Made by a program: the position numbers and the translations under genes
Shown: positions 17,842 to 26,213 of the stretch, piece after piece
How the letters are laid out: the number at the start of each line of letters is the position of its first letter
How positions within the stretch are numbered: the first letter of the stretch is position 1
The notes under the pieces: generated by a model
The model's database searches: none
The model's input: only the letters and a program-made list of their open reading frames with translations
Told to the model about the DNA's origin: nothing
Source: CAZWCE01 sp964632505
GTDB taxonomy: Bacteria > Planctomycetota > Planctomycetia > Pirellulales > Thermoguttaceae
Direction of reading: 5' to 3'
DNA: 64,000 bases
Assembly: GCA_964632505.1 (NCBI GenBank)
Contig: CAZWCE010000004.1
Location: forward strand, 186,001 to 250,000

Positions 17842-19064
17842 GCCAAGATATCCTTCTGGTAGACGACGACAACCTTTGTTTGGAAGGTTATCGGCGAACG
17901 TTGCGCAAAGAATTCGATATCGCCATCGCGAACCATGCCCAAGAGGCGCTGGACCTTCACGAAAAGCAGGGTCCTTTCGGTGTGGTGGTGGCCGACATGC
18001 ATATGCCGGGTATGAATGGGGTGGAACTCTTGAAACGTTTCAAAGAGATTTCGCCGAAAACGGTCCGGATGATGCTCACCGGTTACGCCAATCAGGAGAC
18101 CGCGCTACAGGCGGTCAATTCGGGAGAGATTTTCCGCTTCATGGTGAAGCCGTGTCCGGCGGATCAGATGCGGGCCTTTCTCTTGGCGGGGTTGGAACAG
18201 TACCGCCTTTTGGTTGCCGAGCGTGACCTGTTGACAAAAACGCTTCACGGTTCGCTCAAGGTGATGACCGACATCCTGAGCATCACCAGCCCCGAATCGT
18301 TCGGTCGTGCAATTCGACTCCGCTTTTTGACGCACCGACTTTGCGAACTGGTGGGCGAGAAGCAGCTCTGGTTGATCGATATCGCATCGATGCTTTCCCA
18401 ACTCGGTTGCGTGACGGTCCCCCGAGAAACCCTTCATCGGGTTCATGCCGAGGAGGAAGTGCATCCTTCGGAGATGAAGATGTACCATCGCCATCCGGAA
18501 GTGGCGGTGAAACTGATCAGCTCGATTCCCCGGCTCGACGGAATCGCGCGGATCATCGCCTACCAGGAGAAGCACTTCGACGGCAGCGGCGCTCCCACCG
18601 ACAGCATCGCCGGCAAGGACATTCCCCTGGGGAGTCGGGCCTTGAAGTTGGCCTCCGATTGGGATTGCCTGGCCATGCGGAAAATTCCTCAAGAGGAAGT
18701 CGAATCGATTCTCCGCCAACGCAACGGCTGGTACGATCCCGATCTTCTGGAAGTGATTCCCGAATTGATCGACCGGGAGGATCGCTACGTCTTGCGGGAA
18801 ATGCCGATCCAGCACTTGACCGACATGATGGTCATGGCCGACGACATTCATTCGTTCCAGGAAATGCTGCTCTGTTGCCGGGGCCAGGAAATCACGCCGA
18901 CCCTCAGGATGCGGCTGCTGAACCACGTCGACAAAATCGGCCCGATCAACAGCGTGAATGTCTTGGTTCCGGAATTGCGGGTCCTCAACGCGAGCGCTGA
19001 GGAACCCCGATTCGATCGTTTCGGAAGAGAAATCCGCCACACGGGCCAGGCCGTCGGTTCTTAG
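17838..19064 (+). CDS. Response regulator, receiver with degenerate HD-GYP domain
   Basis: 408 residues. The receiver (1-125) is intact: LLVDDDN, Asp53 in VVADMHMPG, and Lys in FMVKPCP. Residues about 165-330 follow the HD-GYP plan: the later half keeps HPEVAVKLISSIPRL and YQEKHFDGSGAP. The canonical HDIGK motif is replaced by MLSQLG, so metal-binding His/Asp are gone and c-di-GMP hydrolysis is unlikely. A binding or scaffold role is inferred. The start overlaps the preceding stop (ATGA), and 21 bases separate it from the following receiver gene. Confidence 0.86.
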   Translation: MSQDILLVDDDNLCLEGYRRTLRKEFDIAIANHAQEALDLHEKQGPFGVVVADMHMPGMNGVELLKRFKEISPKTVRMMLTGYANQETALQAVNSGEIFRFMVKPCPADQMRAFLLAGLEQYRLLVAERDLLTKTLHGSLKVMTDILSITSPESFGRAIRLRFLTHRLCELVGEKQLWLIDIASMLSQLGCVTVPRETLHRVHAEEEVHPSEMKMYHRHPEVAVKLISSIPRLDGIARIIAYQEKHFDGSGAPTDSIAGKDIPLGSRALKLASDWDCLAMRKIPQEEVESILRQRNGWYDPDLLEVIPELIDREDRYVLREMPIQHLTDMMVMADDIHSFQEMLLCCRGQEITPTLRMRLLNHVDKIGPINSVNVLVPELRVLNASAEEPRFDRFGREIRHTGQAVGS

Positions 19065-19085
19065 ATGTGAACCGGGGAGACAGGA

Positions 19086-20048
19086 ATGAAACGACATGTG
19101 TTGATCATCGACGACGACGCTCTTCTGTTGCGCAGCATCTCGCGATGCCTCTACCGGCAGCCGTACACCCTTTTCACGGCCCATGACGCCGCCGAGGCGA
19201 AGGAGGCGATCAAAGCCCAGCGGATCGATCTGGTGGTGGTCGATCAGCAGATGCCGGGGATCAAAGGAACGGAACTTGCCCGATGGATCGCCGGTTATTG
19301 CCCTTCGATCAAGACGATCATGCTCACCGGCAATGCCTCCCTGGAAACGGCGATGGCGGCCATCAATCAGGGAAACGTTTTCCGATTTTTTACCAAGCCC
19401 TGCGACGTGGTGGAGCTGGCCTTGGCGATCCAGCAGGCGCTTCAGCAGAAGGACCGTGAGGAAGCGTCGTTGAGTGAAGGGAGCCACGACGGGAATTCCT
19501 CGGCAACGTTTCGGAATGATGGGTTCGCGAATCGGATCCAGGCGGAGAAGGCGATCGCAGATCCCTTTCGAGAGCCCGACATGGAGGATTCGAAAACGGG
19601 CGGAAGCTTCGCGCGGGGAATTTTGATGATCGAACCGAGGGCACGTCGCGCGCTTCGGGAGGCTCAGGAACAACGTTTATGTACATTTTTCGATCTTCGC
19701 CCCCTCCATCGCCACGAGGATTGGGACGATCCGTCCGAGGTTCCGGAAGCGGTACTGCTGTGGTTCTCCCGGGACGAAAAAGAGAAAGCCACAACAATTT
19801 GCCGTGGACTCAAAGGGATCCACTGGCAAAACGCACCGGCGATCCTTGCATTCAGTCCCGCCGAGGAGGACGCGAGCATCGCCGCGGCGCTGGGGATCGG
19901 TTTCGACGAATGCTTGACTCCGAGAATGGGCCCGGAGGAGATGGTCGCCCGCATTCTAGCGGCGGTCCGGACCCGACGCCTCGATCAGGTTCTCGCGGGG
20001 GTGGTCGGTTTGGAGAAGAGACGAGAAGAAGCGACGGCTTCTCCATGA
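19086..20048 (+). CDS. Response regulator with C-terminal pseudo-receiver-like segment
   Basis: 320 residues. Residues 1-120 are a complete receiver (LIIDDDA, Asp53 in VVVDQQMPG, Lys in FFTKPCD). A charged linker of about 60 residues follows. Residues about 185-305 look like a second Rossmann-type receiver fold without the acidic pocket (ILMIEPRARR at its first strand, ILAFSPAEEDAS later), suggesting a pseudo-receiver. No DNA-binding output domain exists. GGGGAGACAGGA precedes the ATG. It lies between the HD-GYP-like regulator and the sensor kinase. Confidence 0.8.
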   Translation: MKRHVLIIDDDALLLRSISRCLYRQPYTLFTAHDAAEAKEAIKAQRIDLVVVDQQMPGIKGTELARWIAGYCPSIKTIMLTGNASLETAMAAINQGNVFRFFTKPCDVVELALAIQQALQQKDREEASLSEGSHDGNSSATFRNDGFANRIQAEKAIADPFREPDMEDSKTGGSFARGILMIEPRARRALREAQEQRLCTFFDLRPLHRHEDWDDPSEVPEAVLLWFSRDEKEKATTICRGLKGIHWQNAPAILAFSPAEEDASIAAALGIGFDECLTPRMGPEEMVARILAAVRTRRLDQVLAGVVGLEKRREEATASP

Positions 20049-20095
20049 ACCTCTCCGGTCTCCGCTTCGCTCACACCTCTTGAGGAAGATACTCG

Positions 20096-22822
20096 ATGAG
20101 ATTCAGTCACTTGTTCCACAGTTCCAATCGACTGGCACGACGCATGACGATATTCCTGCTCTCCGGGTGGATCGTCATCGCGATTCTCATGTCCGTGCTG
20201 GTCGGGATCGATTCGACCCGATCGCTTAAGAGGCAGTATTTCGAGTTGGGCGAGCATAATGTCATCGCGGGCGCGGAATTCGTGGAGATGGTGCTCGACA
20301 AAGCGGTGTCCGATCAACTGTTTGATCTGGAAGAGGTGCTGCGGGGCAATCTCGCCCCCTTGCCCAAGCGTTCCAACTGCATCCCCCAAGAGTATTCTTC
20401 CCCTTCGGGAAATTACTTGAAGCAATATCTTCGGACGCCGTTCGAATCGTTTCAATCGCGTGAAGAGGTTTATTACACCTACTGCATCGGCAAGGACGGC
20501 TACATTGCGGTGCATACCGATCCTCATTACGAGGACACGCTTGGCGAAAAGCCCAACCAGGAACATTACGAAGGGACGACGCACACACAGGTCCACGATA
20601 CGTATTCGAAGAAGATCAAGCTCGGAGGCTACGAGTACTACGAGTTTGCTTCGCCGGTCTATGTGCAGGGGCATTTCTGGGGCGAGTTCCGCTTGGGAAT
20701 TCACGAATCGGTCATCAAGAATGCGGTCATCGAACAAATGATACAAGTTCTTCTGGGAAGTTTGGTGGCCTGCCTGTTGCTTTCGCTGTTCATCTACTAC
20801 ACAGTCAAGAGTTCCCTCCAACCGGTGCTGGAATTCTCGACGGTGGTCCAGGCGATGAGCGGGGGGAATCTCTCCATCCGCTGTCATTACGACCGCGACG
20901 ACGAGCTGGGGGACCTGGGACGCTCGTTCAATGAAATGGCGGACAAATTGACCGAACGAAATCGGCAGTTGCATCAGAAGGCGGAGACGCTTCGAGAAGA
21001 GAACGAGATGCGTCAGCAGATCGAGAAAGAACTCGAGGAGCATCGCAATAGTCTTGAAACGCTGGTCGAGCAGCGGACCCTGGAGGTGACCAGTGCGAAC
21101 GAAGAGCTCATCAACACCAACCGGGAATTGGAGCGGGAGAATCTCCAGCGTATGCGGATCGAGAAGGAGCTTCAAGCGCGGACCGTCCAGCTCGACAACC
21201 GCATCGTCCAGCTCAGTTGCCTGCACCGGGTGGGAGAACTGCTCGACCAGGCCCGATACTCGTTGCGGTATGTGCTGAACATCATCGTCGACATCGTGGA
21301 ACAGGCGTTGCGAAATCAGGGCGATTTTTCCGTCAAGATCATCATCAACGGCTGCATGGCCCATTCCGAAGAATTCGAAGATTCTCCGAGCAACGTCGAA
21401 ATTCCCGTTTCCACCGAACACGAGAATATGGGGGCGATTCTGGTCAGTTGTTCGACGAATTCCCAGAAGGTCGCGACGCGGGAACAGGAACGGAGTATCC
21501 GGCGATTACTGAATACCTCGGAGGTGTTCTTGTATGATCTCGCCGCACGACTGGGCACTGCCTATATGCGTGTTCAGGCAGAGGCCGCCGCCGACACCCT
21601 CCGACGACGTATCGAATTCGTGCTCGGGGCGACCAACACCTGTTTGAGCATTCTCGATATCGAGAAAAACGTGGTATACGTCGATCCCCAATGGCAGAAG
21701 AACCATGGAGACTTCAAGAGCAAGAAGTGTTGGGAATATTTTGCGTGCCGTTCGGAAAAATGCACCCGGTGCATGATCGAGTCGGAGGACCTTGAAGACA
21801 GCCGGCGAATGTCGGAGCAGACGCTCGACGACAAAATCTACCAGGTGACGACGATGCCGTTTTACGATGAAAACGGCACGCCGTTGATCGCTCAAGTGCG
21901 GACCGACGTGACCAATCAAAAAGAGTTGGAGCGCGAGCTGAGCCAGGCCCAGAAGCTCGAATCGATCGGTCAACTCGCCGCCGGCATCGCCCATGAAATC
22001 AATACGCCGATCCAGTACATCGGCGATAATACCCGATTCATCCAGGACGCCTTCGTCGAGATCGACCGGCTGTTAACGCTCTTCCTCGAGTTGCTCGAGC
22101 ATCACGATTCCGGCCATCTGCCCGACGAGGACTGCGTGAAGGCCAGGCAGATGATCGAAGAGACCGACGTCGATTTTCTCACCCAAGAGATTCCCGAGGC
22201 GATCGAACAGATGCTCGACGGCGTGGGACGTGTCGCCGAAATCGTCCATGCGATGAAAAACTTCTCTCATCCCGGCTCCCAACATATGCAGGCGATCGAT
22301 TTGAATAAGTCGATTCGCGACACCATCACCATTTCCCGCAACGAGTGGAAATACGTCGCCGAGGTCCAGACGGAATTCGACGAAGCCTTGCCGCTGACGA
22401 TGTGCCTGCCGGGCGAACTCAATCAGGTGATTCTGAATTTGATCGTCAATGCCGCGCATGCGATTGAGGAGAAGCTCGGCGGCGACACCCTTGAAAAGGG
22501 GACGATTTTCATTTCGACGAAACATGTCGATCATCGCGCCGTGGTCTCCATCGGCGACAACGGCATCGGCATTCCGGAGAAGATCCGCGAGAAAATCTTC
22601 GACCCCTTCTTCACGACCAAGAGCGTGGGCAAAGGAACGGGGCAAGGGCTTTCGGTCGCCTATTCGATCATCGTCGACAAACACCGCGGGACAATCGAAG
22701 TCGAAACCGAAGAGGGAAAAGGAGCCACCTTCACCATCGAGATTCCCATCGACGGGAAGGACGTCGACGCGACCTCCGATGGATCAGGGAGTGAAGCGAA
22801 ACCGTTGCTGCCGGACGCATGA
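20096..22822 (+). CDS. Membrane sensor histidine kinase with HAMP, GAF-like, Cys-rich PAS and kinase core
   Basis: 908 residues. TM1 at about 18-38, an extracytoplasmic sensor of about 175 residues, TM2 at about 217-237, HAMP to about 290, coiled coil to about 375, a GAF-like region (380-500), then a PAS-like region (505-625) carrying CWEYFACRSEKCTRC from Cys545, a two-CW-like cysteine cluster. The kinase core has the H box GIAHEINTPIQYIGDN with His633, the N box NLIVNAAHAIEE near 780, DNGIGIP and GTGQGLS. Domain order indicates an autophosphorylating sensor whose phosphate should go to one or more of the three receivers upstream. The Cys cluster may bind metal or respond to redox. It is the last gene of the operon. 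Confidence 0.92.
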   Translation: MRFSHLFHSSNRLARRMTIFLLSGWIVIAILMSVLVGIDSTRSLKRQYFELGEHNVIAGAEFVEMVLDKAVSDQLFDLEEVLRGNLAPLPKRSNCIPQEYSSPSGNYLKQYLRTPFESFQSREEVYYTYCIGKDGYIAVHTDPHYEDTLGEKPNQEHYEGTTHTQVHDTYSKKIKLGGYEYYEFASPVYVQGHFWGEFRLGIHESVIKNAVIEQMIQVLLGSLVACLLLSLFIYYTVKSSLQPVLEFSTVVQAMSGGNLSIRCHYDRDDELGDLGRSFNEMADKLTERNRQLHQKAETLREENEMRQQIEKELEEHRNSLETLVEQRTLEVTSANEELINTNRELERENLQRMRIEKELQARTVQLDNRIVQLSCLHRVGELLDQARYSLRYVLNIIVDIVEQALRNQGDFSVKIIINGCMAHSEEFEDSPSNVEIPVSTEHENMGAILVSCSTNSQKVATREQERSIRRLLNTSEVFLYDLAARLGTAYMRVQAEAAADTLRRRIEFVLGATNTCLSILDIEKNVVYVDPQWQKNHGDFKSKKCWEYFACRSEKCTRCMIESEDLEDSRRMSEQTLDDKIYQVTTMPFYDENGTPLIAQVRTDVTNQKELERELSQAQKLESIGQLAAGIAHEINTPIQYIGDNTRFIQDAFVEIDRLLTLFLELLEHHDSGHLPDEDCVKARQMIEETDVDFLTQEIPEAIEQMLDGVGRVAEIVHAMKNFSHPGSQHMQAIDLNKSIRDTITISRNEWKYVAEVQTEFDEALPLTMCLPGELNQVILNLIVNAAHAIEEKLGGDTLEKGTIFISTKHVDHRAVVSIGDNGIGIPEKIREKIFDPFFTTKSVGKGTGQGLSVAYSIIVDKHRGTIEVETEEGKGATFTIEIPIDGKDVDATSDGSGSEAKPLLPDA

Positions 22823-22856
22823 CCGGCCGGTCGATCGCGGGGATTCGGTCACGGCA

Positions 22857-24352
22857 TCACTTCTCCGAAGGCATGCTTCCCGGCAAGGGATCGCTCGATT
22901 CAGCGAATTTCGCGACACTTCGGGCGGCCTTTTTGGGATTCATCGCCACCCCGGCGCCGTTGATGCACCCTCCCTCGCAGGCCATCACCTCGACGAGATC
23001 CCTGGGCACTTGCCCCGACTGTACTTTTTCAACTGAGCCACGCCCTTGTGGGAAAGACCGTCGATCAGCACGGGCTCGACCGCTTCCGGCCGAAGACACA
23101 TCGAGCGGACCGCTCCGGAAACGTTGCCGGTCAAGGGAAATCCTCTCCCTTGCTGATGAGCGGGTTCGGAAAGGGGGGAAGGATCTCCGTCGGTCAGGGA
23201 AATCTCCATCGCCTGCAGGAGGGCTTCGACTTCCTCGAACGTCATCACGAAGTCCACGGAATCGTCGAGGCGTCCTTCCCGGCGTTTGGCCACGCAGGGC
23301 CCGAGAAAAACGGTGACGGCCTCCGGCATTTCCCCGCGGACCTCCTCGGCGATCATGTGCATCGGGGTTCCGGTGCGGGAGACCATCGGTCGTAGTTCGG
23401 GCACATGTTTCCGGACCGCTTCGATGTAGGCGGAACAACAGGAAGTCGTCATCAGTGGTTGATCGCCTTCGAGAACTTTTTCGGTGAATTCCTCGGCTTC
23501 GGCGCGGCACGTGGTATCGGCGCCGACGGCGACCTCCCGGACCTGGTCGAAGCCCATCTTTTCCAGCGCCGCGGCGATTTGTTCCGGCGACGCGGCGAAC
23601 TGCCCGGCGATGGCCGGTGCGCACATCGCGACAACCGGCTTTTCCGATTGGATGGCTGCAAGCACGTCGATGATCTGCGATTTTTCGGCGACCGCCCCGA
23701 AAGGACATGCCCGCATGCAACGTCCACAGTAGATGCATTTCGAGAAATCGATCCGCGAGTGGCCGTTCTGGTTCTTTTTGATCGCATCGACCGGACAGGA
23801 CTCTTCGCAGGGAACGCCGATTTTGAGGATCGCATGATAGGGGCAGACCTGCTTGCACTCGCCGCAATTGATGCACCGGTCGTGATCGATGCGAGCCTGT
23901 CGCTGACGGATGTCGATGCAATCTTTGGGACAATTCACCTGGCAGGGTCGGGCCAAACATCCCCGGCAGGCATCGCTGATGACGTACTGATTTTCACTAC
24001 ATCCCTCGCAGGCGATGTCAAGCACGCTGAGGATGTGCGTATCGACCGGCTGGTCACGACCGCGTGTCTCTTCCACGTATCGGGCGATCGGCCGCATGTG
24101 CCGCGCGATCTCCTTTTCGGGATCGTCGAGGCATTCGACCGAAAACCCCAGTGCGGCGATGCATCGGAATTTGACGATCTGTCGTTCCTTGAACGTACAA
24201 CACCGGTAATGGGCCGGCCCGATGGGGATGACTTCGTAAGGGATCCGATCGAACGTTTCCGCCGGAGCGTCGTCGAGCCAGGCGCGGGCAATGCGACTGA
24301 GGACCTCTCGGCGGAGGATCGTTGCCTGATTGGGGTAATAGTCTTGTACCAT
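22857..24352 (-). pseudogene. Group B monomeric [FeFe]-hydrogenase, frameshifted near the C-terminus
   Basis: The first frame (24352 down to 22985) gives 455 residues with the group B front (RREVLSRIA, DRIPYEVIP, RCCTFKERQIV), several 4Fe-4S ferredoxin motifs (CRGCLARPC, CINCGECKQVCP, CIYCGRCMRACP), H-cluster motif 1 TSCCSAY (303-309) and motif 2 GPCVAKRRE (351-359). It then runs into a stop after KCPGISSR. The third H-cluster motif, VEVMACEGGCINGAG, continues in the next frame to a stop at 22857. The junction is at 23004-23006, where three C occur and four would restore the reading KCPRDLVEV. Either a recent mutation or a sequencing error; no canonical slippery site is seen. Group B enzymes have a poorly known role in fermentative anaerobes. 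It follows the isomerase-like gene by 24 bases. Confidence 0.85.
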
Positions 24353-24376
24353 ATTGAAGAGATTTCTCGAGCGGGA

Positions 24377-26044
24377 TCAGTTCCAGTTTTTTCCGTTCTT
24401 GCGAGTGCCGCAGATATTCACCTGCATCCCCATGGCACGAGCCATCGCCGCTTTGGCCAAGAGACTGCGATCGGCGTCTTGCGTGCTGTCGGCATAAACA
24501 ACCTGGATGTGGTTCGATTTGTGCCGAGCCATCATCTGGTCCCGACTCACCCCATAGGTGACCGCGTGCATGATCGGCCACATCGGCGTGGTTGCCTCGA
24601 GTCGTCGTCGGGTTTCCTCTTCGGAGAGTTCAACGACCTCCGCTCGGCCGAGATCCATATTCAGTCCGTTTTCGTCGACGAAGATCCGCGACCAGACGAT
24701 CTCTCCCGGTCGGGAAACGCCTCCGATGGTGGCCCCGCCGAGCCGGAAATACATCGGGTCCTGTCGGAAGCCGGTCGCCCCGCTCCAGCCTCCCTTCAGA
24801 TGCGCCGGCGGGACCGCTCCGCTGATGAGGAACACCCAAACGTAGTCGTCGATCGTTCCTCCGGCATCCCAATCGCCCCAGCGGATATCGTGCAGCGTAT
24901 TCTCAACCGGTTGGCCCATCGCCTTTTGGATACGGTAGGTCATCAATCCGTCGAGACCGGCGCATTGATCGACTTCGTTGTAATGCACCAGCGGCTCGCC
25001 CTCGTAGAGAATGCGTTTCCGCCGGCGGTCCTGCACGGGAGGACGTTCCCGGTTGTTGAGCGTACCTTCGGCCAGGTCGCTCGCGGGCAAGAGGTCCTTC
25101 AGTCCCTGCTGGTACTGGATGCCGATGCAATCGCAACCGAAATCGTCGGCGATGCGGAGCGCCGCGATGTACATCTTGCACTGGGCGAGAATCTGATCGT
25201 TGGTCAATTCGCGAAAGGGGTCTTTTCCCGTTTTGAATTTCATGCCCTTTTCGGTCATCCATTTCTTCACGGCTCGGGCTTCCTTGTCGGTCACCTGCGT
25301 CGTCTCGTAATACAGGGCGGACTGGCTCAACCGCTCCTTGAAGACCCCGGTCGGATGCAATAGCTCATCGGGAATGATCGCGTTGTACATCCCCATGCAG
25401 CCTTCGTCGAAAACCCCCATGATCGCCTTTTCCCGCGTCAATTGTGCGGCGAGCGCTTCGCCGAGTCGGGTCAGCGTATTGGGAATTTTCACTTCGTCGA
25501 TCGGAATCACATGATCTTCCGGGTGAACGATCTTCTCGCCGCGAAGCCATTGCTCGAGGCGGCGGGTGAACCATTCGTCGGTGAAATTTTCGCTCCAGAG
25601 GGTGGAATACCCGCGCTCCGCCTTGGTCAGTGAAGCGTTCAAGTTCAACATCCCGACCAGCCCCGGCCAGGTCCCCGACCAGTTGGCGACGGTGAGGATC
25701 GGTCCCTTGTGGAACATCAGGCCGGAAAGTACATGATGGGAATATTGCCAGACCGATTCAGCGACGATGAGCCGGGCGTTCGGATCGATCCGGGAAAAAA
25801 CCTCCATCCCTTCCTTTTGCGAAGCGATGAAGCCGTGCCGGTTTTCGCGTTTGTACGGATGGGCCCGAACGAGCCGGTATCCTGCCTTCTCCACGGCCTG
25901 CGAAAGGGCTTTCTCCATTTTCTTCTGCTCCGGCCAGCACTCCTGATTGGCCGATTCCCGCAGATCACCGCTGGAAACGAGCAACACCTCTTTTTTGCCC
26001 ACCTTGGGAATTTTGTACGGTTTCGGGATATCGTAAGCAGCCAT
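24377..26044 (-). CDS. L-fucose isomerase family protein
   Basis: 555 residues, in the size range of L-fucose/L-arabinose isomerases, which interconvert aldoses and ketoses using Mn2+. Typical segments include HVLSGLMFHKGPILTVANW, SGTWPGLVGMLNLNASL, GVFDEGCMGMYNAIIPDELL (candidate metal Glu), the LPASDLAEGTLNN loop and HKSNHIQVVYA near the end. Several planctomycetes carry this branch, whose true substrate is often unproven. ATG at 26044 has AAAGGAGGGAG eight bases upstream; a longer frame adds 26 unsupported residues. It is followed on the same strand by the hydrogenase, an odd pairing that could reflect anaerobic sugar fermentation but may be chance. Confidence 0.85.
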   Translation of the reverse strand: MAAYDIPKPYKIPKVGKKEVLLVSSGDLRESANQECWPEQKKMEKALSQAVEKAGYRLVRAHPYKRENRHGFIASQKEGMEVFSRIDPNARLIVAESVWQYSHHVLSGLMFHKGPILTVANWSGTWPGLVGMLNLNASLTKAERGYSTLWSENFTDEWFTRRLEQWLRGEKIVHPEDHVIPIDEVKIPNTLTRLGEALAAQLTREKAIMGVFDEGCMGMYNAIIPDELLHPTGVFKERLSQSALYYETTQVTDKEARAVKKWMTEKGMKFKTGKDPFRELTNDQILAQCKMYIAALRIADDFGCDCIGIQYQQGLKDLLPASDLAEGTLNNRERPPVQDRRRKRILYEGEPLVHYNEVDQCAGLDGLMTYRIQKAMGQPVENTLHDIRWGDWDAGGTIDDYVWVFLISGAVPPAHLKGGWSGATGFRQDPMYFRLGGATIGGVSRPGEIVWSRIFVDENGLNMDLGRAEVVELSEEETRRRLEATTPMWPIMHAVTYGVSRDQMMARHKSNHIQVVYADSTQDADRSLLAKAAMARAMGMQVNICGTRKNGKNWN

Positions 26045-26213
26045 GGGGTCTCCCTCCTTTGAGATGACGATTCTCTCTATTCGGCCTAGACAGATGCGAC
26101 TTTCGCGAACGCTTCCCAGCAACGTGGCCGAAATCTCTTCCAGCTACAGAAAATAACAGAAGCCGTCCCGTTCGACAAGCCGACGGAAGCGGGTTTGAGA
26201 GAATGGGGGCCGA

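Noticed and set aside
23001..23011. Programmed -1 ribosomal frameshift in the hydrogenase gene
   Set aside because: A -1 slip would join the frames, but the sequence AAG TGC CCA is not a slippery heptamer and no strong stem was seen just downstream, so a deleted C is simpler.
23405..25363. Plus-strand open frame of about 650 codons opposite the hydrogenase and isomerase
   Set aside because: It spans two convincing minus-strand genes and shows only shadow composition.
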